A program made the position numbers and the translations under genes. From contig CATWID010000004.1 in NCBI GenBank assembly GCA_958350755.1, forward strand, positions 1 through 64,000: DNA of 64,000 nucleotides, read 5' to 3'. Within the stretch, counting starts at the first letter, position 1. Every line of letters starts with the position of its first letter. This document shows positions 25,593 to 34,516 of the stretch, piece after piece. Origin of the DNA: an uncultured Collinsella sp. GTDB taxonomy: Bacteria; Actinomycetota; Coriobacteriia; Coriobacteriales; Coriobacteriaceae. The notes under the pieces are model-generated. The model was not told the DNA's origin and made no database searches. It saw nothing but the letters and a program-made list of their open reading frames with translations.

Positions 25593-26648
25593 GTGGACGG
25601 GCACGTGCAACACGACGGCTTTGGCCGCGATATTAACTACCTGCGCATTGCCGTTACCGACAAGTGCAATTTCCGCTGCATTTACTGCATGCCGGCCGAT
25701 GGCGTGGCGCCCCGTGCGCACGACGAGCTGCTCAGCGCCGAGGAAATCGCCCGCTTTGTGCGCTTGGTGGCGGGGGAGGGCATTCGTCGCGTACGCCTGA
25801 CGGGCGGCGAGCCGCTGGTCAGCCGCCGTATCATTCCACTCATTCGCGACATCCGCGCGATTCCGCAGATCGAGGACATCTCGCTTACCACCAACGGTGC
25901 CCTGCTGCCCAAGCTGGCGCCGCAGCTCAAAGACGCCGGGCTTGATCGCGTCAACATTTCACTCGATACGCTCGACCCCGTGATGTTTGGAAAGATCACG
26001 CGCCTGGGCCGGCTCGAGGAGACCATGGCTGGCATCGATGCGGCGCTGGCTTGGGGCTTTGAGCCCGTTAAGGTCAACTGCGTTGTTGTGCGCCGGCTCA
26101 ACCAGGATGTGGCGGCCCTTGCGCGGCTCACGCTCGACCGCCCCATCCACCTGCGCTTTATCGAATATATGCCCATCGGCGACGAGCGCACGAGCTCGCA
26201 TTGCGCTGTGGACCCGCATGCGCCCGCGCTCAATCCCGAGCTGTGGGACGCGAGCGATACCGTGCCGAGCGACGAGCTGCGGGCGCGCATCAATGCCGGG
26301 GCCGCCGCGACGGGACTGGGCGAGCTCGAGCCGCTCGACATCAACGATGCTCCTGCCGGCGCGGGCCCTGCGCGCTATTGGCACTTTCCGGGCGCGGCGG
26401 GAACGGTCGGCTTTATTAGCGCCATGTCCAACCATTTTTGTGCGAACTGCAACCGTCTTCGCCTGACGGCCGACGGAAACGTGCGTCCGTGCCTGTTCAG
26501 CGATGCCGAGTATTCGGTGCGCGACGCCCTGCGCCGTGGTGATGATATGCAGGTACTTTCGATTTGGCGCGATGCCGTCGCCCACAAACCGCAGGAACAC
26601 GCGATAATTGAGGGCACGCAACGATTTATGTCCCAAATCGGAGGATGA
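25593..26648 (+). CDS. moaA: GTP 3',8-cyclase (molybdenum cofactor biosynthesis)
   Basis: A 351-residue radical SAM enzyme that converts GTP to 3',8-cyclo-GTP, the first step to molybdopterin. The N-terminal cluster is CNFRCIYC (Cys25, 29, 32), with the SAM motif LTGGEPL. The second cluster at the C-terminus is CANCNRLRLTADGNVRPC. An insertion of roughly 40 residues (about 205-245, with HAPALNPELWDASDTV) lies before it. The GTG start at 25593 is preceded by GGGGAGGGC. It is followed after 4 bases by the moaC-mobB fusion, so the two form an operon. Later pathway genes (moaE, moeA, molybdate uptake) are not in the window. Confidence 0.95.
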   Translation: MDGHVQHDGFGRDINYLRIAVTDKCNFRCIYCMPADGVAPRAHDELLSAEEIARFVRLVAGEGIRRVRLTGGEPLVSRRIIPLIRDIRAIPQIEDISLTTNGALLPKLAPQLKDAGLDRVNISLDTLDPVMFGKITRLGRLEETMAGIDAALAWGFEPVKVNCVVVRRLNQDVAALARLTLDRPIHLRFIEYMPIGDERTSSHCAVDPHAPALNPELWDASDTVPSDELRARINAGAAATGLGELEPLDINDAPAGAGPARYWHFPGAAGTVGFISAMSNHFCANCNRLRLTADGNVRPCLFSDAEYSVRDALRRGDDMQVLSIWRDAVAHKPQEHAIIEGTQRFMSQIGG

Positions 26649-26652
26649 TCAT

Positions 26653-27957
26653 ATGGCCAAGAGCAGGTACGCCGATGCTACCAAGGCCGCTCGCAGGGCC
26701 GCGATGTCTGCCCACAAAGTCACGGCTGCGGCGAATGCTAGCAACGCCGACGCGTCCGCGCAGCCGACTGCCAGCGCTGCCACCGAGCCCGCCCGCGACG
26801 CCCGTCGCGACGAGCTGACGCACGTGGGCGCCAAGGGCGAGGTACGCATGGTCGACGTGTCCGACAAGGCCGAGACCCATCGCATCGCCATCGCCGAGGG
26901 CACCATCCTCATGCACCCCGAGACGCAGGCCATGGTGCTGCAGGACCGCGCCAAAAAGGGCGATGTGCTCGCCTGCGCGCGCGTGGCGGGCATTATGGCC
27001 ATCAAGCGCACGAGCGACATCATTCCCATGTGCCATCCGCTGCTCATTACCAAGAGCAAGTGCGACATTGCGCCCATCGCTGCGGCGGGGACGCCGGCCG
27101 ATGACGTGCCCGAGGGCTGGGCGCCGGCGCGCGCGGACGGGCAGGTTGGCTTTCACGTGCTGGTCACGGCGGGCGTGACGGGCAAGACGGGTATTGAGAT
27201 GGAGGCGCTGACCGGCGCGAGTGCCGCATGCCTTACGATCTATGACATGTGCAAGGCGGTCGATCGCGGCATGGAGATCGTCGACGTTCGCCTGCTGCAC
27301 AAGGAAGGCGGCCGCTCGGGCGTGTGGGATCGTGCAGAGCGTCAGGCCGCTGCTGTTGAGGCCGTGACCGCTGACGGTGCCGCGCCCGCGAGCGCGTCTG
27401 CTGCCGTCGCGCCCGCAGCTCCGGCGCCGGCCGTCCCCGCGATCGCGTTTATCGGCTACCAAAATTCGGGCAAGACCACGCTCGTCGAGAAGGTTATCGC
27501 CGAGCTCACCCGCCGCGGTCTGCGCGTGGGTTCGCTCAAGCATCATGGGCATCACGGCTTTGATATCGATGTGCCCGCTAAGGACACCTGGCGCCATCAC
27601 CAGGCCGGATCCAAGCACGTGGGCCTCATCTGCGCCACGCGTTGGGCGGAGTATGCCGACACGCGCGAGGAGAACGAGATGCCCGCGCGCGAGCTGCTGT
27701 CGCGCTACAACGATGTCGATGTGGTGATCATCGAGGGCTACAAGACCGAGGGCTTCGACAACATCGTGGTCGCGCGCTCCGGTGTCGACCGTCTGCGCGG
27801 CAAGAGCTCACTCGACCTGGTCGACGGTCGTACGCTGGCCATTGCCTGCAACGAGGCCCTGGCACGCCAGGCCTTCGACGCCGGCTTTGCGACCCGAGCC
27901 ATCAACATCAACGACGCCCGAGCCATCTGTGATCTTATCCAAGACCATCTGGCCTAA
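26653..27957 (+). CDS. MoaC-MobB fusion protein (molybdenum cofactor biosynthesis)
   Basis: A 434-residue two-domain protein. After a 50-residue Ala-rich tail, residues 55-235 match MoaC (cyclic pyranopterin monophosphate synthase): EVRMVDVSDKAETHRIA, IPMCHPLLITK and KTGIEMEALTGASAA, with the usual C-terminal KEGGRSG. An Ala/Pro linker (about 240-262) leads to MobB, a GTP-binding protein for guanine dinucleotide cofactor formation: P-loop GYQNSGKTTLVEK, VGSLKHHGHHGFDID and VVIIEGYKTEGFDN. moaA lies 4 bases upstream. A MobB domain hints that the host makes the guanine dinucleotide form of the cofactor; MobA is not seen here. Confidence 0.93.
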   Translation: MAKSRYADATKAARRAAMSAHKVTAAANASNADASAQPTASAATEPARDARRDELTHVGAKGEVRMVDVSDKAETHRIAIAEGTILMHPETQAMVLQDRAKKGDVLACARVAGIMAIKRTSDIIPMCHPLLITKSKCDIAPIAAAGTPADDVPEGWAPARADGQVGFHVLVTAGVTGKTGIEMEALTGASAACLTIYDMCKAVDRGMEIVDVRLLHKEGGRSGVWDRAERQAAAVEAVTADGAAPASASAAVAPAAPAPAVPAIAFIGYQNSGKTTLVEKVIAELTRRGLRVGSLKHHGHHGFDIDVPAKDTWRHHQAGSKHVGLICATRWAEYADTREENEMPARELLSRYNDVDVVIIEGYKTEGFDNIVVARSGVDRLRGKSSLDLVDGRTLAIACNEALARQAFDAGFATRAININDARAICDLIQDHLA

Positions 27958-27997
27958 AACCTGCCAAAAAGGGACAGGTTTATTTTGGCAGGTTTTA
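27956..27997 (+). terminator. Terminator overlapping the moaC-mobB stop, GGGACAG family
   Basis: AAAACCTGCCAAAA and TTTTGGCAGGTTTT form a perfect 14-bp stem that overlaps the stop codon. The loop holds AGGGACAGG. A decayed reverse copy lies at 5431. Confidence 0.85.
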
Positions 27998-28015
27998 TCT
28001 GGGCAAACGTCATTT

Positions 28016-28054
28016 CCACCACAAAGGGGCCAGGCACCTTTGTGGTGGTTTTTG
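28016..28054. repeat. CCACCACAAAGG palindrome, copy 2, with T-rich tail
   Basis: A 12-bp perfect stem, followed by TTTTTGTTTT, about 20 bases after the previous terminator. Two terminator-like palindromes therefore stand back to back. Confidence 0.8.
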
Positions 28055-28222
28055 TTTTAGTAGATGTGTGGGACATGCCTTATAATCTACCAAGTAGTTC
28101 ATGACGGGCGAAAAACGGAGAGAAGGGGCTTGATGCGTCCTTAATGTTTCATGCGGATAGATTGATTTGACAGACGGTGGCGAATACCCACCGCCCGTAT
28201 TCGTATGAAACAAGGAGTCTCC

Positions 28223-29503
28223 ATGCTCGCCTCTCTTTTCTCAAAGCCTCAATCATCGCTGTCCGTGCAGGCCAAGCGCCTGGTGGCGATGCGCTTTCTC
28301 ATCTACACCGGGTTTCAGACCAGCTACTTTATCGGCGTTATCGGAACACTCACCTATGCGGACGGCGCTTCGGTCGTCGCGACATCGCTGGCCGTCCTGT
28401 TTATGAATGTATTTGTGATCCTGGGATCCTTTGCGGGCGGCGCGGCGCTCGACGCCTGGGGCCCGCGCCGTCATTTCTTGCTGAGCATCGTGGGCACGTT
28501 GGCAACCGGCGCGGCAATCCTCGCCTTTGGTAGCGCGACCGGAACAGTCCTTGCCGGCGCGGTACTCCTGGGCTTTGTGATGGGGTTCGCGCAGCCCATC
28601 GCCACATCCTATCCGGCCTATCTCACCGACGACCCCGTCGAGCTCAAAGACATCAACTCCGCCATCGCCATGTTCTCAAACGTGAGTATCGTCGTTGGCC
28701 CCACGCTGGGCGGCTTTGTCGCGGCGGCTGCATCGTCGCGCGCGGTGTTCGTGCTCATGATGCTCTTTACCGTGTTGGCGTTCGTCGTCAGTTGGGGCTT
28801 TAGGCCGCAGGCCAGCCATGTCGCCGGACATGTGGATGCCGATTCGGCAGAGGAAGGGGAGCGTGCGGGACAAAGCTCCAACCCCAGCATATCCACCCGT
28901 GCAACCTTCGCGACCAGCATCAAGACGGTCTTTACCAACAGCGTCCTCGCCCTGCTGTTCTGCATTATTTTCCTTTCGAACTTTGGCTATGGCGCCTTCG
29001 ATCCACTGGAGTCATTCTTCTACCGTGATGTCCTACACGTCGGAGTCGAGTGGATGGGCTGGCTCTCGTCGGCCAGCGGCGTCGGCGCGGTGCTGGGCGC
29101 CGTGGTAGCGCTTCGCTTGCCGCCGCGCCTCGTCAGCCTCAAAACACTGCTCGTGGCGCTTATGTCCGTGGGCCTGGGAAGCCTGCTCTATGTGGGGACG
29201 CCGTACGTTGGCGTTGCCCTCGTTGGCCAGATTGCCCTGGGCATAGCCTGGGGTGTCGTCAACCCGCTCCACAACACCATTGTGCAAACGGCGGCACCGC
29301 TCGAACAACTCGGCCGCGTGAACTCGGTTATGGGCTTTGGCAACATGTTCGCCGGCGTGGCCCCGCTGGCGATTGCCCCGTGGCTGGCGGCAACATTTGG
29401 CGTACAGCGGACACTCGTGGGAGCGGGCATGGTCGTGACGGCGGTCCCTGCGGCGCTGCTGCTGTTTGGACGTCGGCATCTGGATCGTGCCACAAAGCAG
29501 TAA
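28223..29503 (+). CDS. Major facilitator superfamily transporter
   Basis: A 426-residue membrane protein with about 12 helices split by a charged loop (about 195-235, DADSEEEG-like with many Ser). Helix 4/5 region GFVMGFAQPIATSYPAYLTD and the cytoplasmic turn DAWGPRRHFL are MFS-like; the SNVSIVVGPTLGGFVAA segment resembles motif C of drug antiporters. The start at 28223 follows CAAGGAGTCTCC. The gene ends directly at the hairpin at 29504. It is likely a proton-coupled drug or metabolite exporter; no partner gene hints at substrate. Confidence 0.88.
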   Translation: MLASLFSKPQSSLSVQAKRLVAMRFLIYTGFQTSYFIGVIGTLTYADGASVVATSLAVLFMNVFVILGSFAGGAALDAWGPRRHFLLSIVGTLATGAAILAFGSATGTVLAGAVLLGFVMGFAQPIATSYPAYLTDDPVELKDINSAIAMFSNVSIVVGPTLGGFVAAAASSRAVFVLMMLFTVLAFVVSWGFRPQASHVAGHVDADSAEEGERAGQSSNPSISTRATFATSIKTVFTNSVLALLFCIIFLSNFGYGAFDPLESFFYRDVLHVGVEWMGWLSSASGVGAVLGAVVALRLPPRLVSLKTLLVALMSVGLGSLLYVGTPYVGVALVGQIALGIAWGVVNPLHNTIVQTAAPLEQLGRVNSVMGFGNMFAGVAPLAIAPWLAATFGVQRTLVGAGMVVTAVPAALLLFGRRHLDRATKQ

Positions 29504-29568
29504 AAACCATCACAACATTCGATGAAAATCGCGATTTTGCCGAATAACGTCGAATGTTGTGATGGTTT
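29504..29568. repeat. CATCACAACATTCGA hairpin, copy 3 (orientation B)
   Basis: A 19-bp perfect stem (29504-29522, 29550-29568) directly behind the MFS stop. The loop (TGAAAATCGCGATTTTGCCG onward) resembles the reverse complement of the loops in copies 1 and 2, so the element is flipped. Confidence 0.85.
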
Positions 29569-29583
29569 GCGCCCCGGGCCAGG

Positions 29584-29614
29584 CCACCACAAGGGGGGGC
29601 AGGCACCTTTGTGG
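29584..29614. repeat. CCACCACAAAGG palindrome, copy 3 (degenerate)
   Basis: CCACCACAAGG with a G-run, GCAGGCA and CCTTTGTGG. The stem is shortened compared with other copies. It lies 16 bases after hairpin copy 3. Confidence 0.65.
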
Positions 29615-29704
29615 CGATCGGGGCCCAACGGCCTGCGCCTTGGTATACCATGTACGCCGTTCACGACCACACCCCACACCGCCGCGCTACCCAGAAAGGC
29701 CCCC

Positions 29705-30526
29705 ATGGACGCCACCTTCAGCCGCATCAAAGCCGTGTTCTGCGATATCGACGGTACGCTGCTCACGAGCCAGCACACGGTGTCCCCACACACCGTGGCG
29801 GCGATCCGTGCCCTGCGCGAGCGCGGCGTGCTGTTTGGCCTGTGCACCGGGCGCGACGCCCACGCGACCGAGGCCATGTACAAGCTCTGGGGCATCGAAG
29901 GCCTGGTGGACGTGCTGGTGGGCTGCGGCGGCGCCGAGGTCATCGACCGTGCGCACGACATTAATGAGCTGAGCTATCCGCTGCCGGGCGAGACCATCGC
30001 GCGCATCTGCAAGCACATGGCGGGCCTGCCGGCAACGCCCGTCTGCCCCCGAGACGGCGTGTTCTACGTGCCCGAGAGCAACGCGTGCGTCGAGCACCTG
30101 TCGCGCGTCGACGGCGTGCCCTACCAGGTGGTCGATTTTGCCGAGTTTTTGCGCGAGCCGCAGCCCAAGGTGATGTTTACCATGGCGCCCGAGGTAATGC
30201 CGCGGGTGATTGAGCGAGCATTGACGTTTGCCGATGATACTGTTAAGGCGGCGGCTCTGCAAACCACGCAGCGGCTCTACGAGTTCATGGATCCGCGCGT
30301 GTCCAAGACGCGCGGCCTTGTGCGCGTGGCGGAGCTCAACGACATGGAGCTCCAGAACATCTGCGTGTTTGGCGATGCGGACAATGACACCTGCATGGTG
30401 GCCGACGCCGGCGTGGGTGTGGCCATGGCAAACGGCAGCGACGCCACCCGCTCCGCCGCCGACTTTGTAACCGCCAGCAACGACAAAGACGGCATCGCGC
30501 TCTTTATCGAGGAACATTTGCTGTAG
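29705..30526 (+). CDS. Cof-type HAD-superfamily phosphatase
   Basis: A 273-residue soluble hydrolase of the Cof/YidA subfamily, which removes phosphate from sugar phosphates or flavin/pyridoxal compounds. HAD motif I is VFCDIDGTLLTS (nucleophile Asp), motif II lies in GLCTGRD, and motif IV is FGDADNDTCMVADAGVGVAM with the metal-binding Asps. The C2 cap lies between. The start at 29705 (MDATFSRIK) places motif I near residue 13, as usual; a much longer upstream frame is only the readthrough of the two palindromes. RBS weak (AGAAAGGCCCCC). Substrate not predictable. Confidence 0.92.
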   Translation: MDATFSRIKAVFCDIDGTLLTSQHTVSPHTVAAIRALRERGVLFGLCTGRDAHATEAMYKLWGIEGLVDVLVGCGGAEVIDRAHDINELSYPLPGETIARICKHMAGLPATPVCPRDGVFYVPESNACVEHLSRVDGVPYQVVDFAEFLREPQPKVMFTMAPEVMPRVIERALTFADDTVKAAALQTTQRLYEFMDPRVSKTRGLVRVAELNDMELQNICVFGDADNDTCMVADAGVGVAMANGSDATRSAADFVTASNDKDGIALFIEEHLL

Positions 30527-30539
30527 CGCTGGGGCAGAA

Positions 30540-30572
30540 CCACCACAAAGGGGACAGACACCTTTGTGGTGG
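30540..30572. repeat. CCACCACAAAGG palindrome, copy 4
   Basis: A perfect 12-bp stem with GGGACAGACA in the loop, 14 bases after the HAD phosphatase stop. No T-run follows (CCTCAGG), so it is a poor terminator on its own. Confidence 0.8.
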
Positions 30573-30574
30573 CC

Positions 30575-31020
30575 TCAGGCGATTTGGGCGAATTGATGCC
30601 TAAAATCTGCGCGAAAATTCAAATCTTGTTGTCTGAACATCACGTTTCTAACTACCGATGGATTAAAGATATTCTCATCAATTTGGTAGGGTATTCCTTC
30701 TGGTTTATGACCAACCGCTCACGGTCGATTTTCGACCGTTCACAGGATGTTTGCTCTTGAGCAAAATGTTGTGCAAATAAATTAAATGCTATTAAAAAAC
30801 TGATAACTAACTAAATTACCAGTAGAAATAGATAATAAACGAAGGCAAATCTGAACAATTGTCAATAGAATTGAGAACTCGCTACAAAACTGTCGGTTTT
30901 TGTTGCTCAGATGTTAAACAATCATTAGCATAACATTACTAAGCGTGCGCAATTACAGGTTGCGCAGATACGTTTGATAGTGAAAGAGCAAGATCGCGGT
31001 CTCTTGGGGAGGAGACATCG
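30575..31020 (+). promoter_or_regulatory. AT-rich leader/promoter region of the pilus locus
   Basis: About 445 bases with no gene, clearly AT-richer than anything else in the window. An 8-bp inverted repeat ACGGTCGA/TCGACCGT lies at 30721-30739. A perfect dyad TGCGCAA-N7-TTGCGCA (30946-30966) sits about 55 bases before the pilin start and is a candidate operator. I see no clear -35/-10 pair. GGGGAGGAG precedes the start at 31021. Confidence 0.5.
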
Positions 31021-34000
31021 ATGAAAGCAAATTCAGACAAATCTAAGCAGAGTAATAAAGCGACGCGCCGTGTACTGGCGGGCGTTTTGTGCGGAGCCTC
31101 CATTTTGAGCCTGGTACTGTCGCTCGTCATGCCCCCGATCTCGCAGGCCATTGCCAACGATGCCCCGGCGGTTTCTGCCAAGGAAACTGTGATGGGGGGG
31201 GGGTTCCTCAACTGAGTCTACTGATGTAGAAAACACCAACAATGGGGATACCGAAAAGCTGAATAGCGGCGAGACCGAGGGTGACGAATCCGACCCTTCA
31301 AATGGTGTTGAGCAGGGTCAGCCTGAAGGTAAGCTGCAGGCCGAAGATGGCGAGTTGTCGGATGGCAATGCCGTAATGCCGGAAGGCGGGCAGACTAAAA
31401 CGGCATTCACTGAAATACGAACAGCTGACGACTTGAAAGACCTGGCGAATGCAAGCGGTGTTGCTAACTTCAAGCTTATGAATGATATTGATACCAGCGA
31501 GACAATTCAGCTCAATAATAGCGTCAGTAATATCACACTGGACCTAAACGGCTGCAAGATTAAGCATACGAGTCAAGATCAGCCTTTGTTCAATATCACC
31601 GGTGGCGTGACACTTACAATTATGGATTCTGTGGAAGTGGGTGAACAGGTCGGCGACGGCCAGCCGCTAAATGATCAGGGACAGAATTTAACTCCAGCCA
31701 ATTATGGCAAGGAAGCCACACTGTCTTACGACAACGATGGCATTCCGACTTACCTTTCCTACTATGTGACCGAATCGTCCCCAGAAGGAACGGGCACAAC
31801 CGAGTCGCTGGTAGAGCATGGTATTGATATCAAAGGCGAAGGCGATAATAAAGGTAAGGGCGCCATCGTGGCATGCGGTGGCTCTGAAGGACTGAAGCTC
31901 ATCAACATCAAGGACGGCGGTCATTTCAGTCTTGAGAGCGGCGTGCTCACACAACAGAAAGGCTGCAAGGTCCGAAGCCTGGTGTACGCGGAGAGTCGCT
32001 CGACCGTCAATATGAACGGTGGTTACGTTTGTGGAGGTTTTTGTCCGAACAATGGTGCCGGCGCAGGAATATCTGTCGACAATTCGACTCTTAGCATTTC
32101 TAACGGCGTAATTGCCGGCAACCGCGCTCCTAGTGGCGGCGGTGTATATGCCAAGGGGTCTGCAGTCACAGTGGCCGGTGGCGTAATCTCCGGTAATAGC
32201 ACGCTTGAATATAACGGATTTGGTGGCGGCATCATGGCCGAATATGGCGGCAGCGTTACTGTTTCCGGCGGTTACATTACGAACAATCGCTATGCCAAAT
32301 TCTGCGGTGAGGATGGCTGGGGTTGTCATGGCGGCGCTGGGCTTGCTGCCAAAGAAGGCGCCCATGTCATCATTTCCGGTGGCCAGATTACTGGCAATTA
32401 TTCTGAAGAAGCCGGTGGCGGCGTTTACGTTACCGATCAATGGCGAGGCGGTTCTCGCAAGGATATGGCATGGCTCAACATTACGGGAGGAATTATTGCC
32501 TCTAACGTGAGCTACCGATCTGAAGGTGCCGGCATCCGAGTGGGCCAGAAGGTTGACGCGATGATAAGTGGAGCGTCAAAAGATAGCCCAGTCTACATCA
32601 CTAATAACCACTGCATGTCTCGCTTTGACTGGGGCGGAGGCGGCGTCTTCGTTCAGGGCGATTCGAATACCGCATCTAATGCTGGCAGGCTCTTTGTGTA
32701 CAACTCGTACATTAGCGCCAATAGAGCTGGCGGCTACGGCGGCGGCGTTGCAGTCTGCCCTACGGGCAAGACGTTGGTAACGAACACTGAGGGCACGGCA
32801 ATCTTTGGCAATTCGTCTGCCGGCGCTGAGTATGATAACGAAGACCATAACAGTAATCCTTACAACAAAGATGACAATTCCGGCAATGAAGATATACCCC
32901 ATCTTTCAGGTGGTGGTAGTGGCAAGAATCAAGATAAAGAGGCATACAGATCGAAGGTGTTTCGCGATAGCGGTCATGCCGATTTCTTCCTCGCAGCGCA
33001 TGATAACAATAAGCCGATTGCAGTTGTGACTGGTAAGATGCTTGGCGGTGGAGACGCCCGGTACTCGGGAAGCATCGAACTTAAAAAAGCTATCACCATT
33101 CCCGCCAACGGTGCTGTTGGGGTAGAAAATAGCATCGGCCTGACCTCGGGTGTTATGTCGGGTGTTAAGGCCGGGGATGAGGCGGCGATTAATGCGCAGA
33201 ATGATGCGCAGAATGAAGCGACAACTTTCATCACGGGCAACTATTCCTGGGACCATGGCGGCGGCATCATGTCGAATGGCGACTTGTACCTAGGCGTGCC
33301 TGCGGATACGTACGTCTATCCAAGCCTTAAGTTGAAGGCAACCAAGAAGTTGGACGGCCGTACGCTCGGAGATGGGGAGTTCAAGTTTACGGCTTATCGC
33401 AAGGACCCGGATACTGCGAAAGCGCCTTCTTGGAAGAATAATGTATTCGACAATGGTGGCTGCGAGTTTGTCGAATCTGCCCCGAATAACGCTGACGGCA
33501 ACATCGCCTTTGACCTTAGCAATGACCTTAGCAAGCAGCTCGGTGACTTCAGCAAGAAGCCCTTAAGTGATACTGGCAAAATTACATACTCATACTATTT
33601 GGTCGAAAATGCGGGCAATATTCCCGGTATTGATTACGATCATGCTGTATACGAGATTAACGTGACAGTCAAATACAACAAGACTGTACTTATGTCTGTT
33701 CCGATAAAGAATGATTCGAGTGCGACTAAAAATCTTAATATCTATAACTTCACGATTGATCGTGTGGACGTGACTAAGAATCCCGGGAGTTCAGCTAACT
33801 CTCCGGAGACTGTGCCAGTAGATCCTGATGCTGACGGCTATTATTCGATTGTCAACCCCGATGGACCAAAGACCTTCACCAACACGTACACTCCGTACAC
33901 CTCCAGCGGCTCTTGGACTCCCAAGGCGACTAAGGTCGTTGAGGGTGGCGAGATGAAGGAGTTTACGCTTCAACTTGCAACTGACAGCGAGTTTAAGACT

Positions 34001-34516
34001 ATCGTTAGCAGCAAGTCCACCACTGCTGGTGGCGACAATCCTCTGACCCTGGGCTTCGACCCGATTGAGTACAAACTCGAACAACTCGACAAACTCGAGA
34101 CTGACCCAACGGGTCGCGGTGCAAGCAAAACCTTTACTTATTACGTTCGCGAACAGCAGCCGACCACGCCGTTTACGAACTACAAGTACGACAAGTCGGT
34201 CTATCGATTTGATGTCACGATGACGGACCAAAAAGGCGGAAAAATTGAGCCCACGGAAGTAACCTACACCAAGATTAAGGACGTCGACGGCGAGGATATT
34301 GCCGAAAAGGAACAGGTCCCCGTCAACTTCGACAGTGCGAATCCCGAGGAGCGCGGCCCCACCTTCACCAACACCTACTCCACCTCTTTGCCCCTTTCTG
34401 GTATGTCGGGCGTCACTCTGACGTACCTTGCCGGCGCGGCGGTGCTTTGCGCTGCTGCGGCCTGGATGCACATTCGTCGCAAGGCGAATGCGAAGGGAGG
34501 TGAGCGTCGTGAATAA
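31021..34516 (+). CDS. Large LPXTG-like pilus adhesin, out of frame at a poly-G tract (phase-variable candidate)
   Basis: Surface protein with a signal peptide (hydrophobic core VLAGVLCGASILSLVLSLV, probable cleavage after SQAIA). The frame breaks at ten G's (31194-31203): the first frame stops at codon 65, while the rest is open from the tract to 34516. Removing one G gives a single 1164-residue protein. The mature part begins with an acidic linker, then glycine-rich beta-helix-like repeats (GGGVYAKGSAVTVAGG and similar, about 230-500), then two Spy0128/FctA-like pilin domains (LKLKATKKLDGRTL, YTPYTSSGSWTPKATKVVEG). It ends LPLSG, a hydrophobic helix and RRKANAK, a sortase sorting signal. 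It is probably the tip adhesin of the pilus. A simple annotation would start at ATG 31355. Base-calling error at the homopolymer cannot be excluded. Confidence 0.8.
31194..31203 (+). repeat. Ten-G homopolymer tract in the adhesin 5' coding region
   Basis: Ten consecutive G's, starting with the G of an ATG codon, at codon 58. Nine (or twelve) G's put the downstream frame in register; ten do not. This is the usual form of a slipped-strand contingency switch. Confidence 0.9.

Noticed and set aside
30721..30739. Invertible promoter before the pilus locus
   Set aside because: The inverted repeats found (8 bp and 7 bp arms) are short and close together, with no partner copy around a promoter and no recombinase gene.
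31355..34516. Separate gene starting at ATG 31355
   Set aside because: The frame is open 50 codons further upstream to the poly-G tract, lacks a signal peptide and ribosome binding site at 31355, and makes sense only as the continuation of the gene starting at 31021.
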